Positions 12,301-25,548 of a stretch of DNA of 64,000 bases are shown piece after piece. Position numbers and translations under genes: made by a program. Position 1 is the stretch's first letter. Each line of letters opens with the position of its first letter. This DNA comes from Albula goreensis (taxonomy: Eukaryota; Chordata; Actinopteri; Albuliformes; Albulidae). The notes beneath the pieces were generated by a model. That model saw nothing but the letters and a program-made list of their open reading frames with translations, was not told the DNA's origin and ran no database searches. Where the stretch lies: positions 6,176,501 to 6,240,500 of the forward strand of contig CM040748.1 of assembly GCA_022829145.1 (NCBI GenBank), written 5' to 3'.

Positions 12301-15300
12301 GCTTTAACAAGGTTTTGCACTCTACAGCATGACATGTTTGATTGGCTTTGGCTCAAATCACTGACTTTTACTGGTACGATACAGAAGTGTGACCCATTTT
12401 TGGTCTCATGATATGTCATTCTCCCATAACCAATATGTCTATGTGTATATGTATAACACATGCACGCACAAGCACACACACACAAAGCATTGTCTGACGG
12501 CTGTTATATCTAGGTTTAGTTTACTGTTTGTTGCAACGTGTTTTACAAGACACAAATAGATTTCCAGAACGAACAGAGAGGCCTTCAGGGAGTACCAGGG
12601 AGCCGTGGTGATCTTTTGTCGATACAATTGCAGAAATCACACCTCAGAAATTAGATTGATGATATAAAAGGGGAAGCTCTCGGGAGGGAAATAACAACAC
12701 CAAGCAAAATAAAACAGCAAAACTCAATTAGTGATTAATGACATTATCGCAGCGCAGGCGTGCTCGCCGGCTGATAAGCTGCGCGCTGAGCCTCTTCTTC
12801 GCATCTAAAGGCTGGGGCGCCAGAGGTGCAGTGTGTGGGCCGTCTTGGCATTAGATTATTAGGCCTTGAGTGGAGCACGAAAGGTGTGCCGTTCGCACCC
12901 ACTGATTTGATTACTAGCCATACGACGCCGCTTGACCCACCCCCTCCCGCCCCCCTCCTCCGGTTCCCTTTGCTACGTTTTGCTTGTGCTCAGATGTGAT
13001 ACTCTGGCACCTCAGGCGCTTTCCTGACGCTAAATAGCTGACTGCCTCGGACAACGGGAGCAGCAGAATTTAATATTCTTTTACCGCATTAAAAAAAGAA
13101 GAAGAAACTTTCACAACTATCCAGTGGCTTATAAGGATCCGAACATTAAAGCCGATGGCTCCGCCGCTTCTCTGAGCCGTTGCGTGACACTACATAATGA
13201 CATCATTTCCTCGCGCTGCTCCATACATTTCACGTTAATGGATTGTTAAATCTGTATTAACAAGTATCACTGCAGTACACTCATTTTGCTGGGGACTTCA
13301 AAGTTTAATGAGGGATCCTTGGGTTATTTTAGATTTATAGTCAGTGTCTCCTTAAATCTGAGATCATTTGTTATTCCTCGCTGGAAGTCCTCTTCTTAAT
13401 TAATGCCTTCAATTTCAAATAATAGGGAGCGCTACTCTGCCGTTGCTTTGTAAATCTGCCTAATCATGGCCATATGGGAGAGAGCTCCAGTCTGATTGCG
13501 GCAGCACTCCTCTCTGATGGCCGCTCCTTCATGGGATATTTACCGATTTATTTCACCCGTACTCCGTGGCGCGCATCTGCCGCTCAGCGGCTCGCTTTTA
13601 ACATTAACCATGCTGACGAGAAAGCGTTTTCAAAAAAAAAAAAATTTTTTTACTGCTGCACGCACAACTTCAGCACGCGTCTGTATTCTGCGTGTGATCA
13701 CGCAGCAGCCTAATGGAACGATGCTGACAGCTTCTTCCTGTTAATCTACATTCCGGACGGTTCCGCTTATAAATGGTACACATTAGCAACTCTTCATAAC
13801 AATAGCAACCTTTGCCAAATATGCTTCTGTTGGATCTCTCTCCCTCCCCATCCTCACTGTACCTCACACAACAGGGTCACCCAAAGGAAACGTAAATTTT
13901 CATGGCACAAAAACAAACAAAAAAAAAAATTGACAGGAAAAAAAAAGTGCCAAAAATGGAACTATTCTTGAAAGCTAACAATTCATTAGCATCATAACAG
14001 TTTCTCATTTCTTGTGCTTATAAGGAGAAATACGGGGCTGGTTTGAAGAGGCTAAGAATATCATCAGTGAATCACCAGGGGGTTGGATTTCAGCCCTCTC
14101 TTTACTGATGAAGTTCTTTCCCCGTATGAAAGACTGCTTCCTCCAGCGTGGAGCAGTGAAAAGAGCCTCAGAGGCATGGCTCCCTGACAAGACTAGTCTT
14201 TGCAATTGCACAGAGAATGAACCGCGCAATTATTCCTATTATTTTAATGGGAAAAAAACTTGACTTTCTAAACCACGGCTGCAGCTTTTGATGGGGAAAC
14301 TATTATCCAGGAGCGGGAAATTTTATGGGGTTTTTATTTTTTTGACATTACAGGCAAATATTCTTTAATGACGTGGGTGGGAGACTTGCAGTGTTGATTC
14401 CAACAGAGCAGTAGAGGTCCAAGTTCCTGTTTAAGCTTCAATGTTGAGTGTGGACAGTGTTATACAGAGAACAGCATGGAAAGCGCAATACGTTTTTAGA
14501 AAGTATTTCACAAATTTTATAGAAGGGAGAAATACCGCTTTGTTCAATTGCAGCATTCTTTTTTTGCATCCTAAGATCTCGCAATCTTACTGAGCGCCCA
14601 GGTTGGAACAAGGTTAAGAGTGCGCCATACTGGATGCACTGCCTTACAAAACAGGCGTAGCTTGCGAGGGCAGAGGAGAGCTGGCAGCTTGGCTGGAAAA
14701 GCCAGCCGCTGCGTTGGTGGTGGCGTCCAACTTTTATCTGGAAAGCTTTCACAGTGTTCAATAATTTCATTCCAATGGCATACAGTGTAGAATTTTCACT
14801 TTGAAAGCTGGGCCTCCTCACTCAGAAGGGGGGTTGGGTGGGGGTGGGGATGGGGATGGGGGGGGGGGCGTTCCTGTCACGTTTAGGTACCACTATGATA
14901 ATTAGTCCAAACTCCAATCTTAAATTAATCACTGACAATGGGCTGCTGCTTTGCCTTTGGGCTGCTGCAGTGTCTTTGCTTTTTCAGATCTGCATTGCAA
15001 ATGGAAATTAAGGGTCTTTTCCTTTTTTTTGTTTGCCTTTTTTTTTGTTTTGTTTTCTACGTATTAGGGGATGGTTTAAGTCCAAAACTTTTTTTTTTAC
15101 TTTTTAAACTGTCATAGGCTTTTCCAGGATAGACAAGCCACACTCCACAAGTTTTTGAGTCTTACTATCTGGAACAGAGCACAAAGTATTTCAGAGAAAG
15201 TAACTCTTTGACAGGCATAATAAATACAAAAGAAGCTGAATGTAATGTTTTTTTTTTTGTTTTGCAAATGATGCGTTATGGCAGACAGATTTGAAGCTTC

Positions 15301-16484
15301 AGATCTTGAAAAGTGGATCTGTATACCAAGGCTGCCAACTTGTAAACATTTTTGGGATTTGTTGTTCATTAATAAAAAGTTAAGATACAGCCAGGCTGCA
15401 TCTAATAGCAGAACAACTACCAGTTTGACTGAGCTACTTAATTTGGCGTGACAATGCGCTGATTTCCCTGTATCGATCGACTTGAAGGATCGTAGCGGGC
15501 AAGTTCAGGTCAGTTCTGCATTTCTAAGTAATGAGTTAAACAGTTTGATCTGAAGTTTGCTGAAACACGTGGGCATTCCCAGAATGCACAGCAGCCCAGT
15601 GGGCATTTTGGCCATACAGGGATAATGACCACAGAGACATATAGAGTCCCTAATGATTTTTTGTCAAATTTGAAGCCTTATCTGACTGTTAGCTGCATTA
15701 ATGGGGATTTTTCAGGGGAAAAAAATGAAAGCAATGAAGATTTTAAATTTTTTATATACACAGGCATGATGAAGTTCACAGCCAAAAAGACTATTAATTG
15801 GGGCCATGTAAGAGTTAAGCAGCTAGGTGTTCAAATTTTAATAAGTGCTTCATCAATATTTGATTCCTCCCCCCCACCTCTAAGATTAAACAAAGTTGTG
15901 AGAGTATGTTCTATTGATTAAATGACAAATATACATATTTCTGCCGAAGCTACAGAGACTTTTGAAAGTTTGGAGTTGCAAGGCTTCTTTTAAGCAGTTT
16001 GTGAACAATTATAAAGACCCTCATTATATGTTGTACAGCAGTCTCTACTAAACCAGCACGACCTCAGGAAACTCCTACAACCACACGTAAAGATCAAAGG
16101 TAACGACAGAAGCGGTCGGTGACTGATTGCCATCCTGGCGGCGCTGCAATCGGCAAAAAAAAAAATCCTCTCCAAGGACCCCGTCGTGCGCGTCTGCCCA
16201 GATCACAGGCCTCATTTACTGGACGGGCTTCTTTGTGTCAGCCCCCTCTGTGGAGCGCTGGGCCTCCCCTGCACAGGGGCCGCTAACCAGGGGCCTCTTG
16301 CCAGCCCCACAATGCTATTCCAAACACGATTACAACCGTCGGCATTTTCCAGGACCTTCGCCATCATCACCCACATCCAGATGAATGCAAATGGATTCGC
16401 TGATTGATATATATTTATATCTATCTTTTTTTTTTTTGTTTTTCTGCCATTTTTGTTCATAAAAGTGCACAGGCAGAGGAGTGG

Positions 16485-16515
<31 letters not shown>

Positions 16516-19500
16516 AAACAAAATGCTTTCGCCTTAATTGTTCCATAGTGCTGCATCACTGTCTTAAGTGAAGTCCCGGATCCTTTGGAGGATATGTTTT
16601 CGGGTTTTTGGCAAACACTAGCAATGCGAAATTTAAAGAAGCTCAGTTCAATAAGTCTGATGAATATAAATTGCTCATTTCAGACCAAATGGATGCCTCA
16701 CGCTCTCCGAACAAGATAATGCCACCTTCTCCCAGAGCAAAACAACGCTTTAATAACTCTTGCTCAAGGAAAGAGCGCTAACATCCACAGCATAAAATGT
16801 GGTAGCTAGGCACCAAGGCGCCCAGTATTCCACCTCTACATAATGACTGCTCGGCTGTGGCTCCAAACTGCAGGACTGAAGAGCGAGCTAGCCCTATGCC
16901 TCATTCTTTTTTAAATTCCACCAGAATGACTCTGACGTATAATGTACACAGAAAATCTAATAAGAAAAATAAATGACAACGATTGGAGCGTTTAGCTGTA
17001 TCATATGAAATCAAAGTTATTTATCCAGAGGGGAAATGGAGCATGTATCTATTTAATTGATTTAAATGTAATCTGATGATGAATCTGAACTTGAGTGCGT
17101 TAAGAACCCCTAATCTAATTGCTTTATGTTCATTTGGTTTTGAAGCATGTAACACATGAAGTTTTTGATGGCACGCAGATAACGGGGCTTGTTTCCTCCA
17201 TCATTTACTTGGACTTTCTTTTTTTTTTTTTTTTTTAACTTACGCAGAGCGATAACGAGGAAGATGAAGTACGAGAGCTGAATGGCTGCTGTGTGTTCGT
17301 TGTGCTTGGTTTATCGGGATGCAGGCCCCGGAAGGTGACACATACCTGTTTGTCTCTGTGCTGTACTGGCCCTTTCCCACCTGGTTGACAGCACACACTC
17401 TGAACTGGTATGTGCGAGCCGGGGTAAGTCCTTTCACCACCACTCCCGTCACGATCGGGTCAACTTTGGGCAAGTAGATCTTCCATGGGGAGTCTGGATT
17501 TAAGAACAAGAACCGTAACCATGTCAATGACTGTTACCATGTACAGAACAAAATAGAAATCAAAAAGTCAAACCGGAAAGAAATGTTTGCATAGCATAGT
17601 GGGCAGCCTGCAGTCTAGTGGCAAGGTACATGACTGGTGCCCCTGAGGTTGGTGGTCCAAGCCCTACTCCAGCCACAGGACACCATTGCTGCTGGGCCCT
17701 TGAGCAAGGCCCTCAACCCCACATTGCTCCCAAGGGGGATTGGCCCTTGGTTAGCCTAATCAACTGTAAGTCGCTTTGGTTAAAAGCGTCAGCTAAATGA
17801 CTAATGCAATGCATATGCAAACGATCATATACTTCTTGATAAAACTTTGTCAGTGGACAATGAATGAAACAATACAGTAGATGTATTGTAGTTCAGTAGA
17901 TGATTGTGTTTTTCCTCTATATTCCTGATGTTGGGTAGACTTGCTTTTAGCTGAAGTTGACAGGACACGGCCAAGCAATCGTTTTTGTATGGATGGTATT
18001 TTCAGGAAGGAAAGCAAATGCAGTAGGATTGCTGTGGTTGTGTTTTGATTTTTCAAAAAACTTGATATGAGACTCAGAATCGTGTGAAATCCACCACCTT
18101 GGGTGAAATCCACCACCTTCAACCTAAAGTTCCTTTCCTTGATAAGATGGAAAACAGCGCTGTAGAACGAATCAATAAATTATTCATGCTGGAAATTTCA
18201 GCCAAACTGGGCACTTGGGGATTAAAAGAGAGGAGAGGTAAAACCATAAAAAAAATCCTTGAAATATCTGACTAATGTCAAACTTTTGACAACATCGACA
18301 AGCGCAGCTGTCAAAAGAGCATTGGGGCTTCCTCCACAACGCAACACTGTTCTGTGGTGGTATGCCATCTCGTCAGAAAATATTGATATGTAATGACTTT
18401 GGACAGTATTCCAATTACGATGATTATACGACTATATTTTGGAGAAATCCATACCAGGCCTATTGCAGGATAACAGAATTATGCTACGCTGTATTGTGGT
18501 TGGACAGACTTCAGCCTTGTAGTTTCTAAGCAAGGTAAAAGATACATGTCTTTAATTTAGTTCACAGAAGAGTGTCTTCAGTCAAATTCTGGTCTGGGGA
18601 AACGTGAGGCTGACGTTGAGTGTATATGACTATGTAATTAACAAAGGCTCAATCCCCATTTCAAATCCGTGGTCACATTATTGTTTTATCATGTAATTAT
18701 GATTTCCTTTAGATCAGACGATGCCTACATATGACTGTAAAACCACTTGTAATTTATAGTCATGCCAAACAAATTTGAATACAGGGAGGTCTGCAGAACC
18801 TGAGTTCACAGCAAATCTATTTATACGATCTCATGTTCTAATCACCTCTCCAGAGCTCTTACTTCACAATGCATCTATTCCCCAGCAAAAGTCAACCAGG
18901 GCATTATTAATACTTAATGGCTCCATCATACAAAACCTGCCTGTTTAGTATTTTTTTTTTGTTATCCATGAAATTCGTATGAAAGAGTGCACGGATCAGC
19001 ATGTATTTAAGATCAAAAGGATATTACGGTGGGGAGAGACTTGTAGTTCATTTACAGCAGAGAGGAGTGATCTGGAGCAATGAACAAAGTGGATCCATCA
19101 GAGAACGCTGCATTGTTCCCATGCCGACCGCTCTCATGGAGGCTGTTTAGGCTTCTTTGGGTTTGAATATAACTGCTGCCTGGGCCAAGCAAAAGCACTG
19201 GTTAGCAATTTCAAACCTTCGTTCCGCCCTCCAGATAGGGAGTTTTTTTTTTTTTTTTTTTTAGATTCAGATGATGAACTGTGGCTTGCATTGTATTTCC
19301 CATCTAAGGAAAGACTATAGTGTGCTGTGCTCTGGTTTTATATACCAGTAAACTGTGCCTAGTCTAAAGCACATTTTTCACTGTCCTCTCCCTGCCTGTG
19401 CAGAAATCAATCTAGTTTCCCCAGCCTGTTCCTTTTTTTCCCCTCCTCCCTTCTGTTCTGCACATCTCAGACCAGAGCAGATTGCAAATCACGCTCTAAC

Positions 19501-22500
19501 CAGACTGAATTTTTCCACGGGACTGAAATTGTGCAAATCAGCCTTCATTAAGCTTGCCTGTGTACTCTTCTCTTCATCGGGGGTGGGGGGGGTGGTGGTG
19601 GTTGGCTCACAGCATCCACTCCATGTATTCCTTTGGCCACAATACGTACACGGCCTTCTACACACCCCATTCAGATTACTCAGTGGTTAGCCTTGCTTCA
19701 AACGGCCATGCGGAACACGTCATATATCAGAACCGTGAACCCTGGGGTCCTGCCGTTACAATAGAGCTCCCCCAATACGCTTCCTGCGACTGCATCCACA
19801 CCGCCTCTGTGTTCCACAGCAGACGGACCGAGGCGAGCAGTCGCTCGGGTCGGCTGAGTCACTGACGCGTCGCCGTTCCAGCCTGCGCCGTACCTGAGCT
19901 GAGGGCGAGGCTTGAGTTTTCGCCGAAGAAGCCGCGCTCCACGTTCTGCTCCTAAGCAGCTTAATGTAGCACACAGTCAAATTCCCCCCCACAGTATATT
20001 AATCTCTCTGTCACCCCAGGGCCTGGGTGTGTTTGTATGCTGTCTGTGGTATGCTTTATTTATTCATTCTTTTACACATTCTCTTTCTTTTCCTTCTCCG
20101 TTTCTTCCCCCTTTTTTCCTTTTCCTTCTATTGGATTCTCTGCGTCTCACAACATCGTGTGAGACAAGTGATCCGGCAATGTAGACTAATCTGCAATGTA
20201 TGAGCGGTATTACATAGCGAGTGCATGTGAGCGCGCACTCCCCGCCGGTCATGTGTAGGCCTATGTGCTTTTGCAAGGTGGTGGGGATGGTGTATGGCCG
20301 CTGCTGGCAACCTGATAAACTCATTGATGGAACACAGGGGTATCAAGTTAACAGCTCCATAAAACGTTTCAATAAAAGAACAATAATAACGAAATATAAA
20401 CAAGACACTCGGATTGTGTAGTGGCCATAAAAGCGCACAGCCACTGCCCCCCCCCCTGCCCCACCCCACCCCCCACCCTCCCTCCTCCTCGTGAAAGACA
20501 GAAGAACAGATGTGCTAGTTTACGTTATCAGTAAAACCTGGAGTTACATTTAGAGCTTATTGGACGACCCCAGCAATAAAGTTGGAGACCATGAGCTGTA
20601 CCTCGTTTCCAGCGGCTGAAGGAGCACAATGGAAAAACAGGACGAGCATTCACTCAACAACACAATCTCCATACGTAACCCCGTTAAGGAGCGTCTTTAG
20701 CAGACAGACCCCCCGTTCATGCCTACAGAAGGTACTCTGCAGTACAGGATTATGCATAAAACCCCAGACAAGACAAGAAAGCTGTCCTTTATTGAATAAA
20801 TAATAAAGGAATAAAGAGATAAAGCACCCCAAGGAATACAACTGCAGTGCATTATTTCTTCGTTAATAAAGTATTTTGTTTCCTGACAAATGCAGGGAAG
20901 ACAGTTAAAGGCAATGCATGTGAAAAGCTCAAAGAGGTCTGTATTTTCATTAAAGCACCGTGCTGTTTTTGTAGTAATGTTTTCTGTTGGCCTATGGTTA
21001 AAGTAAAAAAAAAAAATGTTTGGAATGAGGCCGTCCTTGCTAAAACAGAATGACTAAACATTCATTGCTTTTTCATGTCATTTGTTCAGTGGTGACCTCA
21101 GTAATTCCTAAGGTTAGTTCCTTTTCCCCCCCTTCCCTTTTGTAAAAACAAATAATGAGAAACATGCGAAAAAAAAATGAGAGGCTGAAACAAAGCGGAG
21201 CTTCTGCTCTGCTACCCACTGTCACTGTTGTTTAACCAAGCATTATTCAAGAGCTCAATCTTAAGACATGAGGGGACACATCTGAAAGCCCTCTGCAATT
21301 CAGGGATTTGCATTTCCCCATTTTATGAGTCATGAGGCAAAGTAAGAAAAAGGTCTCTGTCACAGCTGATGAGGAGTAATTCCCTACATCTTTCTTTTTC
21401 TTTTTTTTACTTCTTTTTTTTTTTGAGTAAAGGTATTGTCACCGCCGGGTGACCCAAATTCCCTTAACTTATGTTGGCTAAGCATTTACCTGGAGTACAG
21501 GGGCTTCTGTGACAGCATGTATCCACTTTAAAGTCACCGAGCTGAAGAAGACTTTAGATGAGTCCACTGAAACCGCTGAAGAGAAATCATTAACGGTGCA
21601 CTGTTTTAGCGACGACACCGTTAAAGGCAAGTCTCGTCTAAGAGCAGCGGGCTCTATGTACACTATACAGACAGGTTCCCCATTGCTCGACTCGGTGGCT
21701 TACTCGGACCTCCAGGCAACGATTGAGTCCAATAATAAATCAAACTAAATGGCTGTAATTGTCTGACATCTGAATGCCTGACCTGGCAGCATTTTGTGAG
21801 AGCGAAGACAGGTGGCTAAGGAACACAGCACTTGGAGGCATTTTTAATTAGTTTTTTTTTTTTTTTTTAACCCCATTCATCAATACTCACTGTTTTCGGA
21901 GAGCTCTACGATGTAGTGGAGGAGGGGACTGTTGCCGTCGAAAGGTCGGACCCAGGTGAGGTCGACGGTGCGGCTGTCCGTGGCGTTCAGGCTGGCCTGT
22001 AGGTTTCGGGGTGAGTGGGGCAGCTCGCTGGGGAGAGATGGCATGGAGAGAAAACGTGAGAAACGGGAAAAAAAAATGTTATTGGCACACGAACGCCTGG
22101 CTTCGTCACAAGCTCGGCTGTTTGACATTCCTTCAGGCAGCTCTCCTGTACCTGAGAGGCCTCCATTTAGCTTCACGGAGACTGATCCCCAAAGACAGCC
22201 CAGCCTCACATCTCCCACCATTTTGCTTTGTTTTTCATTTTTAATGAATCTGCAGCGTTCAAAAAAAAAAAAAAAAAAGATCTTATTCACAGCTCAGCTC
22301 CATAGTCAATCGACGGAGGTAGGTATGAGGTGCTCCTTATTGATTGGTTCTTTCATTATTTCTTTCGGCAAATCAAAGTGCCCTGCTGTGGCTTAATGCC
22401 AGGCTTTGCCTATTCCTATAGAGAGTAATTTATTTTCAAAAATGAATTCAGAGGAGGCCATTAACCCACTTTATGTCTGAGAGCTGGGCTCCCTTGGACG

Positions 22501-25500
22501 GTTATGATCGGACGCGAAAAGCACCATTTTCACGAGACTTGAGAATGTCACCCTCATAACCCAAAATCTGAGCTCTCTTACAGACCAGGTTTGGTAAACA
22601 CAGTTGAGAACTCCACTGGGACAGAAGGCAAATGCAGCCTCCAGTAGCACTGGCATCTTATTAGAAGCTATGCAAATAAAGTTAACCCAGCTTGAATAAT
22701 ACATCAACCAAACACTTCCACGAACCTTATTTGGTGAGCCGCTGTACACAAAGGTATATCATAATCACCAGGGGAAACAATGGTTACTTTATTGCCTCCG
22801 CTGAGAGAAGCCAATATTTCAGCATGTTGCGCCATTAAGATTTTATCCTGCTAAGCTATACATAACCTCTTGTTTTACATAATTAAAAATAAAATAAAAT
22901 ATAATTTGAAACAAAAAAAAAACTCCCCCCGCACACCATTTTAATCCTAATAAGAATTTTCATATTTAATTCCAATAGAGGTCTAATTTGCTGTATAAAT
23001 ATATTATAAGTGATTAATGTGATGTCTACCTGTCTAAGCAAGGCCCAACTCCTCAGAGCTACAGTTTAATTAAAAAGTATGCTCTCAAATAGTGATTATT
23101 AATTTATGAGGCTGCTCGCTGGATATGACAGAAATCTTTTATTAAAAGTGAGGAAGCTCCTCAGTAGTGAAGTCTTTACTGTCTGATGTGGCAGGCAGGC
23201 TGTGAGGCTTGATTAGGTTTGGTGACTGAGTGGGCTGATTCAGGCAGCAAACTCTGTGAAGCTAAGGGACCACCCCCAGCCCCCTGCCTGACAACTCCCA
23301 GGATTCCCCACTGAGGGAGCCCACACACACGCACGCACACGCACACACAACAACACACTTGCACACGCATACACAACAACACACTTGCACACGGCACGCA
23401 CGCACACACAACAACACACTTGCACACGCATACACGCACACGCATGCACGCACACACAACAACACACTTGCACACGCATACACACACACACCCGCACACA
23501 ACAACACACTTGCACACGCATACACACACATGCACGCACGCACGCACACACAACAACACACTTGCACACGCATACACACACACGCATGCACGCACACACA
23601 ACAACACACTTGCACACGCACACACACACACACACGCACGCACAACACACTTGCACACGCATACACACACATGCACGCACGCACGCACACACAACAACAC
23701 ACTTGCACACGCATACACACACACGCACAACAACACACTTGCACACGCATACACACACGCACGCACGCACACACAACAACACACTTGCACACGCATACAC
23801 ACACACGCACGCACTTTCACACACACACGTCCGCATACACACACACTTGCACACACATACACATATTCACACATACACACACGTGTGCGCACACATGCAC
23901 ACACACATTCACACATACACACACGCGTGCGCACACATGCGCACACATATACACACAATTGCACACACATACACACACTCACACATACACACACGTACAC
24001 ACACATACACACAAACACATGCATGCACTTACGCACACACACACTTGCATACACATACACACACTCACACACACACACACAGCTCCACCTGCACTCCCTA
24101 CTCTCCAATCCACCCCCTCCCCACGACCGTAATTATTTACCATCACTTCCCACGCGGTCCCTTCCGACATCTCTTCAAATAGTCAAAACCCCCGCGTTTC
24201 TAAACTGACAGATAGGTAGAGCCACACCAATCAGAGAAAGTGAACAAGGCATCTGTGACTCCGTCAATGCACAATGATCATTTTCAGATAATATTTATAT
24301 ACCCTCGGCGTGCATGACGCAAACTGCGCTTACACCCATAATTCTGTTTCTTCGTGCAGCAACAACCCCCGTACACAAAAGACATGTGTCATTACAGCCG
24401 TGGCAGCTAACCTTTGTCGAGACGTCCTCCAAATTAATTAAGCCATCTTCGGAGGGTATAAATATGTAATGTGTGCTGTAATGGCCTGTGCCCGTCATTA
24501 CTATGCACCATAATAACACCACCATTGGCCGGCCCAGCGGTACAGCTCATTATTTAAACAGAGATAAAAACAAAATCAATAAGTAAATAGATGGGAATGA
24601 ATGAAGCGAGAGGGCATATTTTTCACACTGCTGGTTTTCTATTACAGTGACCTGGAATGTCAGGGCTGGAGGAGCATGCGGCTATCAGACCACAGACTGC
24701 ACACACAGCCTATGGGTATGGGCTGCTGCCCCAGCAGAGATACAGGGGGATAAAGCAAAAGGTCAGAGCCTTCTTACTCTATACTCTTCTCTGTGGAGAC
24801 ATTTTTACCAAGCTGTCATGTTTAAATTGGAATTCTTCAACTTTATGTTTCTCACAAAACAGATTCTGCTTTTTTTTTTTTTTTTTTTTTTTTTGAAGTG
24901 CAGTGTCTTATACCAACAGCATGAGTGGATGTTTGATTCTTACTGGTCGGGAGGATTATCGGTTATCTTCTGATAATTTGCATGAAGAAACAATAATGAT
25001 GCGCAGAAACAAAGCAACTGCAGCAACAATGGCTGCATCACTTTTCAGATTTGCTCACAATCCCATTTAACAATCTGTTTCAATTAGGCATTTAAGTTTT
25101 AAACTAAAAATGACAGAAAAATAACATGCTAACAACTTGGCACTCCAACATTTTTTACATTGAATTCGAGAGTTGTCTTTTGGAAGCAATCCTGGTAAGA
25201 GGCGTTCCCTGGAGACCTCATAACCCTCTTGTGGTTTATTTTCTACAACTGCGAGGCCTGCTGTGGTTTTTTTATGATATAAACAGTCCTTTATATTTTC
25301 ACAGGCGTTTTCCAAATATATAAACGAACACGCACACCCACACCCACACACGCACCCACACTCACCCACACCCACACTCACACACACACAGAGATATTTT
25401 CTTGAGGAAAACAGGCAATTTCTTAATTTTGGTTTTGTTTCTGAAAACCCATGAGAAACCCATGGGCAGATGATGATGGACAAATATCTGAGGTTTCATT

Positions 25501-25514
25501 CAGCGTCCATTAAG

Positions 25515-25548
<34 letters not shown>

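Larger units (their letters stand above)
12188..17345 (-). other. sdk1: sdk1 intron between FN3-1 and FN3-2
   Basis: At 5.2 kb this is the largest fully contained intron (phase 2). It contains a G-rich tract at 14827-14868, (AG)n at 16489-16515, and poly(T) near 17220-17236 about 110 bases from the left exon. The block 12720-13270 mixes AATTAA-type motifs with GC-rich unique sequence and could hold conserved non-coding elements. No other gene is visible. Confidence 0.75.

Noticed and set aside
19894-19951. Possible 58-nt cassette exon (minus) with a consensus-like CAG|GTACGG donor in a CpG-rich patch
   Set aside because: The upstream acceptor lacks a pyrimidine tract, the length is not a multiple of three, and inclusion between the two halves of FN3-1 would shift the frame. 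No Sidekick homologue has a segment here.
23321-24081. CRISPR array (regular repeats with spacers)
   Set aside because: The repeats are low-complexity CA-type with irregular spacing in a vertebrate intron. There are no unique spacers of uniform length and no cas genes.
23176-24208. Very long open frames on both strands (up to about 310 codons)
   Set aside because: They are translations of the CA-rich minisatellite: Cys/Val repeats on minus and Thr/His repeats on plus. Low-complexity repeats without stops are not evidence of a gene.
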